Source: Nakamurella sp. A5-74 (GTDB lineage: Bacteria; Actinomycetota; Actinomycetes; Mycobacteriales; Nakamurellaceae). From it: a stretch of 64,000 nt of DNA. Of the stretch, positions 34,392-42,116 are shown one piece after another. A program made the translations under genes and the position numbers. The notes beneath the pieces were generated by a model, which did not search any database, was not told where the DNA came from, and saw only the letters and a program-made list of their open reading frames with translations. The stretch covers positions 4,650,001-4,714,000 of the forward strand of contig NZ_CP159218.1 of the NCBI RefSeq assembly GCF_040438885.1. Direction: 5' to 3'. The stretch's first letter is position 1. Every line of letters starts with the position of its first letter.

Positions 34392-35573
34392 ATGGCCGAA
34401 GCCATCATCGTCGATGCGGTTCGTCTCGCATCCGGCAAGGGCAAGCCCGGCGGTGCGCTGTCGGAGCATCATCCCGTCACGCTGCTGACGACCGTGCTCA
34501 CTGCTCTGCTCGAGCGCACCGGCCTCGACCCCGCCCGGGTGGACGACGTGATCGGCGGCTGCGTGCAGCAGGTCGGCGAGCAGAGCATGAACGTCACCCG
34601 GTCGGCCGTGCTGGCCGCCGGGTTCCCGGACTCGGTGCCGGCGACCACGATCGACCGGCAGTGCGGCTCCAGCCAGCAGGCCGCGAGCTTCGCCGCGCAG
34701 GGTGTGATCGCCGGCGCCTACGACATCGTCATCGCCTGCGGTGTCGAGTCGATGAGCAGGCTTCCGCTCGGCACCTCGCCGATCGGGCAGGACCCGTACG
34801 GCCCGCAGGTCGAGAAGCGCTACCCGGAGGGCCTGGTCAACCAGGGCATCTCCGCGGAACTCATTGCAGCGCAGTGGAAGTACGACCGCGACGCGCTCGA
34901 CGAGTTCGCGGCTCGCTCCCACCGCCTGGCCGCGCAGGCCACCGCCGAAGGCTTCTTCGACCGTGAGATCGTGCCGATCGCCGGTGCGTCCGGCGCGCCG
35001 TTGACGGCGGACGAGACCGTCCGGGCGGCGACCACCGCCGAGGGGCTCGGCGGCCTGAAACCATCCTTCCGTACCGATGCGTACGCCGCACGGTTCCCGG
35101 ACGTCGGCTGGCACATCACCCCCGGCAACTCCTCGCCGCTGACGGACGGCGCCTCCGCGGTGCTGATCATGAGCGAGAAGGCAGCGACCGAGCTGGGACT
35201 GACCCCGCGGGCCCGCTTCCATGCGACCACGGTGGTCGGCAGCGATCCACTGCTGATGCTCACCGGCCCGATCCCGGCGACCCGGAAGATCCTGCAGCGC
35301 ACGGGTATGACCATCGACGACCTCGACGCCTACGAGGTCAACGAGGCATTCGCACCGGTCCCGCTCGCCTGGGCGCAGGAACTCGGCGCCGATCCGGCCA
35401 AGCTCAATCCGCGCGGCGGAGCGATCGCCCTTGGCCACGCCCTCGGCTCGTCGGGCACCCGGCTGCTGACGACCCTGCTCGGCCAGCTCGAGGCCACCGG
35501 CGGTCGCTACGGCCTGCAGACGATGTGCGAGGGCGGCGGGATGGCCAACGCGACCATCATCGAACGGCTGTGA
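34392..35573 (+). CDS. acetyl-CoA C-acyltransferase (thiolase)
   Basis: The product has 393 residues from ATG 34392. The nucleophilic Cys lies in DRQCGSSQQA near residue 93. The second active site is AIALGHALGSSGTR and the third CEGGGMANATI. The segment DLDAYEVNEAFAPVPLAW (family N-E-A-F) is also clear. It cleaves 3-ketoacyl-CoA in beta-oxidation. The resemblance to lipid or steroid side-chain thiolases of actinomycetes cannot be resolved further. The acyl-CoA dehydrogenase gene follows after 52 bp. Confidence 0.94.
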   Translation: MAEAIIVDAVRLASGKGKPGGALSEHHPVTLLTTVLTALLERTGLDPARVDDVIGGCVQQVGEQSMNVTRSAVLAAGFPDSVPATTIDRQCGSSQQAASFAAQGVIAGAYDIVIACGVESMSRLPLGTSPIGQDPYGPQVEKRYPEGLVNQGISAELIAAQWKYDRDALDEFAARSHRLAAQATAEGFFDREIVPIAGASGAPLTADETVRAATTAEGLGGLKPSFRTDAYAARFPDVGWHITPGNSSPLTDGASAVLIMSEKAATELGLTPRARFHATTVVGSDPLLMLTGPIPATRKILQRTGMTIDDLDAYEVNEAFAPVPLAWAQELGADPAKLNPRGGAIALGHALGSSGTRLLTTLLGQLEATGGRYGLQTMCEGGGMANATIIERL

Positions 35574-35625
35574 CACCGAGGACCCCGCGAGCCCACCCCA
35601 CCGACGACCAGGACGGGAGCGCTCG

Positions 35626-36783
35626 ATGAAGAGCTCTTTCTACACCGAGGACCACGAGGCCTACCGCGAGAGCGTGCGGGCGTTCGCCGAGCGCGAGGTG
35701 GTGCCGCACTACGAGAAGTGGGAGGAGAACCACCTCATCGACCGCGCGGTGTGGGAGGTCGCGGGCGCGCAGCAGATCATCGGTCTCGCCGCTCCCGAGT
35801 CGTTGGGCGGCGGCGGTGAACACGACTACCGCTACCGGATGATCGTCGCCGAGGAGCTGTCCACGATCGCCGCGCCGTCGATGGCCGCGGGTTTCGCCGT
35901 CCAGGACGACCTGGTGCTGCCCTATCTGCTCGACCTGGCCACCCCGGAGCAGGCGCAGCGGCTGATCCCCGGCCTCACTGCCGGCACCAGCATCGGCGCC
36001 ATTGCGATGACGGAGCCCGGCGCCGGCAGCGATCTGCAGGGCATCGCCACCAAGGCCGTCCGGGACGGCAGCGACTGGATCCTCGACGGTTCGAAGACGT
36101 TCATCACCAACGGCATCCATGCCGACGTCGTCATCGTGTTCGCCCGCACCGACCCGAGCGCCGGGTCCAAGGGGTACAGCCTGCTGCTGGTCGAGCGCGA
36201 CTTCGAGGGCTTCACCCGTGGCCGCAAGCTCGACAAGGTCGGGATGCCAGGTCAGGACACCGCCGAGCTCAACTTCGCCGGTGTCCGGGTGCCGGCGGAG
36301 AATCTGCTCGGTGAGGAGGGTGCGGGCCTGCGCTACCTGATGGAGCGGTTGCCGCGGGAGCGGATCTCGATCGCCGCCGCCGCGTTGACCGCCCTCGAGG
36401 CGGCCTACCGCTGGACCACCGACTACGTCTTCGATCGCAAGGCCTTCGGACAGCGGATCGGCGACTTCCAGAACACCCGGTTCGTGCTGGCCGAGATCGA
36501 GACCGAGATCGACATCACCCGCGCGTACGTCGAGCGCTGTGTGCTGGGGCTGAACGAGGGCGAGCTGACCACCCAGGAAGCGTCCAAGGCGAAGTGGTGG
36601 GCGAGTGAGCTGCAGGTCCGGAACACTTCACGACTGCTGCAGCTCTACGGCGGCTACGGCTTCATGAAGGAGTACCCGATCGGCCGCGCCTACGCCGACT
36701 GCCGGGTGCAGAGCATCTACGGCGGCACCACCGAGATCATGAAAGAGATCATCGGGCGCGGGATCGCCGGCCGCTACCGCTGA
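35626..36783 (+). CDS. acyl-CoA dehydrogenase, long-chain type
   Basis: The product has 385 residues from ATG 35626. FAD-contact motifs are IAMTEPGAGSDLQGI and WILDGSKTFITNG. The C-terminal segment VQSIYGGTTEIMKEIIGRGI parallels the long-chain enzyme (YGGT-EIMKE-I), whereas medium-chain enzymes have the catalytic Glu as YEGT. So the base is expected to be the internal Glu of long-chain or isovaleryl enzymes. It introduces the alpha-beta double bond in beta-oxidation and probably shares an operon with the thiolase. Confidence 0.93.
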   Translation: MKSSFYTEDHEAYRESVRAFAEREVVPHYEKWEENHLIDRAVWEVAGAQQIIGLAAPESLGGGGEHDYRYRMIVAEELSTIAAPSMAAGFAVQDDLVLPYLLDLATPEQAQRLIPGLTAGTSIGAIAMTEPGAGSDLQGIATKAVRDGSDWILDGSKTFITNGIHADVVIVFARTDPSAGSKGYSLLLVERDFEGFTRGRKLDKVGMPGQDTAELNFAGVRVPAENLLGEEGAGLRYLMERLPRERISIAAAALTALEAAYRWTTDYVFDRKAFGQRIGDFQNTRFVLAEIETEIDITRAYVERCVLGLNEGELTTQEASKAKWWASELQVRNTSRLLQLYGGYGFMKEYPIGRAYADCRVQSIYGGTTEIMKEIIGRGIAGRYR

Positions 36784-36816
36784 GCGTGAGCATCTGGGTG
36801 CCGGGAAGAGGACCGT

Positions 36817-36854
36817 GGGGTGGGCGGCTGACCGCGGGGTGGGCGGCTGACCGC
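36817..36854. repeat. 19-bp direct repeat, two copies
   Basis: Two perfect units of ggggtgggcggctgaccgc lie side by side between the acyl-CoA dehydrogenase stop and the acyltransferase start. The cggctgac core is shared with the modules at 31589 and 33321. Confidence 0.75.
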
Positions 36855-36910
36855 GGAGTGCGTGCGACGTGCATCCGAGCCGGAGCGGACTGCCCGACTA
36901 CGGTGGGCGC

Positions 36911-37483
36911 GTGCGACTGCGACGACGGATCTCCCAGGTGTTCTGGCGGTTCAGCCGCTGGACCCCGGTGACGGAAGAAATCCCGGAGCGCGGGGTGCTG
37001 CTGGGCGTCCCGCACACCTCGAACTGGGACCTCCTGTTCATGCTGATGATCAGCTGGCGGATCGGGAAACCGTTCCACTTCCTGGCGAAGAAATCGCTGT
37101 TCCGGCGGCCGATGGGTGCCGTGATGCGTGCACTCGGCGGGATCCCGGTCGACCGCAGCGCCGAGCAGGGGCTGGTCCGCGAGATCGTTGCCAAAGCCGA
37201 GCGGGGTGAGCAGTTCCTGCTGGTCGTCACCCCTGAGGCGACCCGCGGCCGGGTCGAGTACTGGAAGTCGGGGTTCTATCGGATCGCGCGCGCTGCCGAA
37301 CTGCCCGTCGTGATGGGATTCGTGGACAGCCGCCGGAAGGAATGTGGGCTCGGCCCACACTTCACCCTCACGGGGAACGTGCGCGCAGACATGGACCGGA
37401 TCCGCGCCAACTACGCCGGGATGATCGGGGTGCGCCCCGACATGTCGGGTGAGCCGCGCCTGCGCGAGGAACCCGAGGCCTGA
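36911..37483 (+). CDS. 1-acylglycerol-3-phosphate acyltransferase family protein
   Basis: GTG 36911 starts RLRRRISQVFWRFSRW; GTG 36869 is an alternative with a less typical leader. The product has about 190 residues. The acyltransferase motif H-x4-D is HTSNWD, followed by FLAKKSLFRRP and GGIPVDRSAEQG (motif with Arg). The third motif reads LVVTPEATRGR, in place of the common F-P-E-G-T-R. Family members acylate lysophosphatidate or a related acceptor at the membrane. The acceptor here is unproven. Confidence 0.85.
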   Translation: MRLRRRISQVFWRFSRWTPVTEEIPERGVLLGVPHTSNWDLLFMLMISWRIGKPFHFLAKKSLFRRPMGAVMRALGGIPVDRSAEQGLVREIVAKAERGEQFLLVVTPEATRGRVEYWKSGFYRIARAAELPVVMGFVDSRRKECGLGPHFTLTGNVRADMDRIRANYAGMIGVRPDMSGEPRLREEPEA

Positions 37484-37511
37484 CGGCGAGACCCCGCGGT
37501 CGAGAAGGGGC

Positions 37512-37808
37512 TCAGTCCGACGGTGGTTCGTCCCACCAGGGTTCGGTCACCGTCACTTCGTGGTCGGGGGACAGCTCGGTCCGACATCGGTGCAGTAGGA
37601 CGACACCGCGGGCGATCCACACAGGGTCACCCGCCCCGTCGGTCGGCAACACTTCTTCGGTGAAGTCGTCCAGCCACCGGCGGAGCGCCTCCATCGTTGT
37701 CGGGGACAGCGGGAGCTCCTCCAGCGCGACCGGCGTTCCCCCGCTACCTGTCCGCAGATGGAACAAGCTCCCGCCGTGGTCGGGCCACCACTCCAGCACT
37801 GCGCGCAT
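37512..37808 (-). CDS. hypothetical protein, 98 aa
   Basis: The product starts MRAVLEWWPDHGGSLFHL and ends VTEPWWDEPPSD. It is acidic, soluble and rich in Trp, with no known motif. The gene converges with the acyltransferase gene and stands in the same direction as ridA behind it. The frame is the only sensible one in this stretch. Confidence 0.55.
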   Translation of the reverse strand: MRAVLEWWPDHGGSLFHLRTGSGGTPVALEELPLSPTTMEALRRWLDDFTEEVLPTDGAGDPVWIARGVVLLHRCRTELSPDHEVTVTEPWWDEPPSD

Positions 37809-37880
37809 GCCGTCAGCCGTGACGACGCCGTCGGGCGAACGCTGCCTGGCTTCGCAGAGGGGCGAGGAAGGGTCGCGGAT

Positions 37881-38303
37881 TCACATCGGGCCGTCCGGGT
37901 TCACCCGTCCCGACGCGACGGCCTCGATCTCCAGCGCCAGTCCGTGGTGCAGCACTGGCACCGGCACGACGGCCCGGGCGGGGCGATGGTCACCGATCCA
38001 CTGTGCGTACAGCGCGTCGAACTCCGGCCACCGGTCGATGTCGCTGACGTACACCCGGACCTGGGCGAGGTGGTGAGGCGTGAGCCCCCGGGACTCGAGA
38101 CAGATCCGGACGTTCTCGAGGACCTGTGCCACCTGCTCGGCGAAGGGCCGGTCGGCCAACGGAACCCCGTTCCGGTCGATCGGCAGCTGACCGGACACGA
38201 ACACCAGATCGCCGACCGCGAACGTGGGGGAGTAGTGACCGGCCGGCGGCCGCGAACCGTGCACATCGCCTGCTTCGAAAGGACCGTCGAGGACGGAAGG
38301 CAT
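37881..38303 (-). CDS. RidA family protein (YjgF/UK114)
   Basis: ATG 38303 gives 140 residues; a longer frame to 38366 runs into a repeat. RidA parts are FVSGQLPIDRNGVPL, QVAQVLENVRICLES and PARAVVPVPVLHHG, where the Arg is the family's imine-contact residue, then ALEIEAVASG. RidA proteins hydrolyse reactive enamine or imine intermediates from amino acid catabolism. Some members with altered pockets have other roles. Confidence 0.88.
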   Translation of the reverse strand: MPSVLDGPFEAGDVHGSRPPAGHYSPTFAVGDLVFVSGQLPIDRNGVPLADRPFAEQVAQVLENVRICLESRGLTPHHLAQVRVYVSDIDRWPEFDALYAQWIGDHRPARAVVPVPVLHHGLALEIEAVASGRVNPDGPM

Positions 38304-38344
38304 CAGGTAACTGTAGACAGCGCCGGTGCGCCCGTGCGTCCGAC

Positions 38345-38410
38345 GTTGTTCGCTCACATTCCGCACCGTCGCTCACGATCGAACCTGAGCGAACGCACCG
38401 GACGTGCGCG
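38345..38410. repeat. ~66-bp dispersed inverted-repeat element, copy 1
   Basis: The sequence opens gttgttcgctcacattcc and has 9-bp arms gttcgctca and tgagcgaac. It lies about 40 bp upstream of the ridA start. A second copy with the same order of blocks is at 39005-39071. Confidence 0.75.
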
Positions 38411-38470
38411 GATGCGGCTGGCGCAACGGAGGGTCAACCGGGACGGTCAGGCGGCCCGCTTCGGCGCCCA

Positions 38471-38941
38471 TCATGGCGACTCCGGGCGCCGGGCGTAGCC
38501 GGCGTCGATCCCGGACACCCACATGCGTCGCTCCACGTCCTCCCACGGCACCGGCTCAGCGTTGGCCACCAGCGCCAGAGCGCTCGTCGGTGCCATCGAC
38601 GTGCGGGCGGCCACTGCTCTGGCCAGCGCCGCGACCAGCCGGGCCCGTTCCGGCCGGAACGGCTCCTGCCAATGACCGGCATCAGCACAGAACTGGGCGA
38701 ACTCGTGCACCGCGCGGGGACCCGAACCTGCACGGATCTGCGCGAGTATCGCTGGGAATCGGGTTGTCGTGATCTCCCCGACGTCGTCCGAGTCCAGGTA
38801 CCGGGCCGCGCCCGCCGTCGGGTGGCCGTCCCGGGAGACACCCGTCCCGGGACCAGTCGCTCGGTACTCAGGAGCTGCGTGCACCCGACAAGCACACTGG
38901 TCGACCGGCAGATCGGACAGTTCGCAGATGTCGGTGCTCAC
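38471..38941 (-). CDS. hypothetical protein with N-terminal cysteine motif
   Basis: GTG 38941 gives 156 residues; TTG 38977 and GTG 38950 are alternatives. The start [17 protein letters not shown], with three Cys, is a recurrent motif at the N-termini of actinomycete proteins and may bind a metal. A C-terminal part contains [19 protein letters not shown] and [13 protein letters not shown]. No enzyme family is recognised. Confidence 0.6.
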   Translation of the reverse strand: MSTDICELSDLPVDQCACRVHAAPEYRATGPGTGVSRDGHPTAGAARYLDSDDVGEITTTRFPAILAQIRAGSGPRAVHEFAQFCADAGHWQEPFRPERARLVAALARAVAARTSMAPTSALALVANAEPVPWEDVERRMWVSGIDAGYARRPESP

Positions 38942-39004
38942 GTCGTCCACTCTCAGGCGTGCGGGGGCGTCATGCAATTGACGTCCACGGTGTCCGCCTC
39001 ACGC

Positions 39005-39071
39005 GTTGTTCGCTCACGTTCCACGCCCCCGCTCACGATGAGACGTTGAGCGAACGGACCGGACGTGAGCG
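39005..39071. repeat. ~67-bp dispersed inverted-repeat element, copy 2
   Basis: The sequence opens gttgttcgctcacgttcc and keeps the gttcgctca / tgagcgaac arms and the closing accggacgtgagcg. It lies between the divergent Cys-motif gene and the NUDIX gene. Confidence 0.75.
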
Positions 39072-39147
39072 AATGCCCCGCTGCAGCACGGCCGGGGCGG
39101 CTCGCAGCATCCCGGGAGCCTCATCGATCCGCACTACCATCGACAGA

Positions 39148-39612
39148 ATGTCCACCCCCGCCCGCTCCCGTCCCCGGCGCCGCCGGGCCGACGAGACGTC
39201 GGCCGGCGGACTGGTGGTGCGGACCGAGGACGGCATCCGGTCCGGCGCTCTGATCGGTCGCCTCGACCGACGCGGACGGCTGCGCTGGTCGTTGCCGAAA
39301 GGTCACCTCGAGGCGGGCGAGACGAAGGAGCAGGCCGCGATCCGCGAGGTCGAGGAGGAGACCGGTATCGCCGGCCGGATCACCGCGCGGCTCGGTACCG
39401 TCGACTACACCTTCACCGCGGAAGGTCGGCGGATCCACAAGCGGGTGCACCACTTCCTGATGGTCGCCGTCGGCGGTGAACTCTCCGACGAGGACGTCGA
39501 GGTGACGGAGGTCGCCTGGGTGCCGCTGGAGGAGCTGCCGGGACGCCTCGCCTACGCGGGTGAACGGCGCCTGGTCCGCAAGGCCACGGAGATCCTGGCG
39601 GACAGCGCGTGA
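39148..39612 (+). CDS. NUDIX hydrolase (MutT4-like)
   Basis: ATG 39148 gives 154 residues. The complete Nudix box G-x5-E-x7-REUxEExGU is residues 52-74 ([13 protein letters not shown], then [10 protein letters not shown]). A basic head [16 protein letters not shown] precedes it. The enzyme splits nucleoside diphosphate derivatives. In mycobacteria the homologous gene (mutT4 position) is divergent from pcnA and starts the murJ operon. Here the operon is kept (4-bp overlap with the next gene) but pcnA is 12 kb away. Confidence 0.92.
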   Translation: MSTPARSRPRRRRADETSAGGLVVRTEDGIRSGALIGRLDRRGRLRWSLPKGHLEAGETKEQAAIREVEEETGIAGRITARLGTVDYTFTAEGRRIHKRVHHFLMVAVGGELSDEDVEVTEVAWVPLEELPGRLAYAGERRLVRKATEILADSA

Positions 39613-42116
39613 CTGTGCGCAGTACCGCGATCCGGCTGGGTGCCGTGGTGGCCGCCGCGTTGATCACCGTGGCCGGCGCCCCGGCCGTGCTGCTGCCGGC
39701 CGCACTCGAGGCGACGGCCTCCGCCGCGCCGCTCGGGTTGTTCGCCGCCGACCTGGGCTTCGTCGTCGAGTCGGTGACGCCCACCGTCGTCACCCGGGAC
39801 AGCCCTGATCAGCTGCTGGTGACCGGGACCGTCACCAACACCGCCGACGTGCCGGTGAGCGACCTGATCGTCCGCTTCCAACGCGGTGATGCGCTGACCA
39901 CCGAGGCAGCCGTCAGCCAGAACCTCGCGGATCCCGGTCAGCCGGACGCCGTGATCGCCGGCGACTGGCAGAGCTTCGGGACCGAGGGCGCCACCTTCGC
40001 CGCCGGTGACAGCAGGCCGTTCCGGCTCAGCACCGCGATCGCCGGCACCGTCACCCAGGGCCTCGGGATCACCCGGCCCGGCGTCTACCCGGTGATGGCC
40101 AACATCAACGGCACCCGCGAGGTCGACGGGGTGCCCAGCTCCGTCCGGCTCGGCGAACTGCACCTGCTGGTGACGGTCACTTCGCTGGCCGAGGGTGCGT
40201 CCGGCACCGGCCCGCAGCCGAAACCCAGGCCGAGCGGTGCCGCTGCGGTCCCGTTCGGGATCACCTGGCCCATCTCATCGATCCCGCACCGGACGATCGG
40301 CGGCGCGTTCACCAGCGAGGCGCTCGCCGGGGAGATCTCCCAGGGTGGTGCCCTGGCCGCCAACCTCGACGCTCTCCAGCAGTCGGAGTTGCCCGCCGTC
40401 AACGTCGTGATCGTCATCGATCCGATGCTGCTGGACGAACTCGACATGATGGCCCACGGCTACCGGGTGGTGGCCCCCGGCTCCGCACCGGCCCCGCTCG
40501 ATCCGGCCACCGGGACCTCCGTCGAGGAGCCCGCCACCACTGCGGAGGGCGAGACCTCAGCGTCGGCGTCCTCCGTCACGAGTGCGAGTGCCGCGTCCAC
40601 GGCGGCCACCGTCGGCACCAGCGGCACCAGCGGCACCAGCGGGCCGGTTGACGAAACCGGCACAGTCGCAGGCGCCCATGCCGCCGCCGCGACTGCGTTC
40701 CTGGACCGGCTCCGGGGGTTGTCCGAATCGTCACAGGTGCTGGTGCTGCCGTACTCGGATCCCGACGCCGTGCGGCTCACCGGTGCGGGCCAGGGCTCCC
40801 TGGTGCGCACCCTGCGCGCCGAGGGCGGGGAGATCGCAGCCCGGGTACTGCAGCGCACGGACCTCGTCACCGACGTGGCCCTGCCGCCGGGAGCGGTGCT
40901 CGACGCGGACACCGTCGACGTCTACCAGCGGATCGGATTCCGGTCACTGCTGGTCTCCCGCAGCGGCGTCAGCGGCACTCCGCAGAGCGGTGGGGTCGGC
41001 CGGATCGCCGGCACCACGACGACGTTGCCCACCTTCGTCGGCGACCAGACGCTGCAACCGCAGCTGGCCCAGGTACTCGACCCACAGGGCGTCGTTCCCG
41101 GCGCCGGCGCTCTCAACGCCGCGGTAGCGCTGCTGGCCGTCCGACACACCACCGGTTCGGCGCTCCCCGTGCTGCAATTGCCGGGAACGACGGTGGACGT
41201 GCGCGGCCTCGCATCGCTGGGCAGGGCAGTCGTTGCGCTGTCCGGTGACGGCGTCACCACCGGTGTCGACGTGACGACCATGACCAAGGGAGCCTCCGCG
41301 ATCGCGAACCTCGGCACCGCGCTGCCGGCCGATGCCGCGCTGCTGCCGCAGGACTACGTCGACCGGCTGGTGGCGACCCGCGCGACCATCACCAGGACGG
41401 CGTCGGTGATCGACCCGAACCCGAGCCGCAGCGGGGCCGGCCACGCGGTGATCCGCGCGCTCGACGAGGGCGTGGACGGCCTCTTCTCCGCCTCGCTGCG
41501 GTCTGCCACGGCGCCGGGGGACGCGGTACTGCTGACAGCGGAGGATTCCCTGACCCGCATCCAGAACGCGGTGTCCATCCGTACGGGAGCTGGTTCCTAC
41601 ACCCTGGCATCCGCCGATTCACCGCTGGTGCTGACCGTGCAGAACCGGCTGCCTTTCCCGGTGACAGTGCGGGTGACGGTCACTTCGGGGCTCGACGCCG
41701 GGCTGAAGCTGGAACTCCCGCCCAGCATCGAGCTGAGCGGTAAACAGTCGCGGTCGATCTCGATCCCGTCGTCGGTCTCCCGCGCCGGCACGTTCTCGGT
41801 GACGGTGCAGCTCGCCAACCCCGGCGCCACATCTCGGCCGTGGGGCGAGGGTCAGAAGATCGAGATCCGGTCGAACGCCTACGGCGCCCTGACCCTGATC
41901 CTGATGATCTCGGCGGGCGGAGTGCTGTTCCTGATGGTGGGTCTGCGACTCGTGCAGCGCGTCCGCGAGCGGGGCAAGGCCCTGGTTCCGGTCGCGCCCA
42001 CTGACTCGATCGCGGCGATGGCGGAAGAAGCGGCCCAGGGCTCCGCGGCCGACTCCCCTGCTCCGTCCGACCCGGGAGCTCCACGCACCTCCGAGCCCCA
42101 GGAGAGCATCCGGTGA
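39609..42116 (+). CDS. DUF6049 family secreted/membrane-anchored protein
   Basis: GTG 39609 overlaps the NUDIX stop (GTGA). The product has 835 residues. Its signal segment is [22 protein letters not shown]. Large beta-rich extracytoplasmic domains follow ([33 protein letters not shown]). A Ser/Thr/Gly-rich linker at about 300-345 contains [11 protein letters not shown]. One membrane helix ([19 protein letters not shown], about 758-778) and a cytosolic tail end the protein. It matches the Rv3909 position of the murJ locus and is probably part of cell-wall assembly, but its role is unknown. Confidence 0.85.
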   Translation: MTVRSTAIRLGAVVAAALITVAGAPAVLLPAALEATASAAPLGLFAADLGFVVESVTPTVVTRDSPDQLLVTGTVTNTADVPVSDLIVRFQRGDALTTEAAVSQNLADPGQPDAVIAGDWQSFGTEGATFAAGDSRPFRLSTAIAGTVTQGLGITRPGVYPVMANINGTREVDGVPSSVRLGELHLLVTVTSLAEGASGTGPQPKPRPSGAAAVPFGITWPISSIPHRTIGGAFTSEALAGEISQGGALAANLDALQQSELPAVNVVIVIDPMLLDELDMMAHGYRVVAPGSAPAPLDPATGTSVEEPATTAEGETSASASSVTSASAASTAATVGTSGTSGTSGPVDETGTVAGAHAAAATAFLDRLRGLSESSQVLVLPYSDPDAVRLTGAGQGSLVRTLRAEGGEIAARVLQRTDLVTDVALPPGAVLDADTVDVYQRIGFRSLLVSRSGVSGTPQSGGVGRIAGTTTTLPTFVGDQTLQPQLAQVLDPQGVVPGAGALNAAVALLAVRHTTGSALPVLQLPGTTVDVRGLASLGRAVVALSGDGVTTGVDVTTMTKGASAIANLGTALPADAALLPQDYVDRLVATRATITRTASVIDPNPSRSGAGHAVIRALDEGVDGLFSASLRSATAPGDAVLLTAEDSLTRIQNAVSIRTGAGSYTLASADSPLVLTVQNRLPFPVTVRVTVTSGLDAGLKLELPPSIELSGKQSRSISIPSSVSRAGTFSVTVQLANPGATSRPWGEGQKIEIRSNAYGALTLILMISAGGVLFLMVGLRLVQRVRERGKALVPVAPTDSIAAMAEEAAQGSAADSPAPSDPGAPRTSEPQESIR

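Noticed and set aside
39413-40163. Minus-strand frames over the NUDIX and DUF6049 genes
   Set aside because: They are antisense to genes with strong signatures and operon overlaps.
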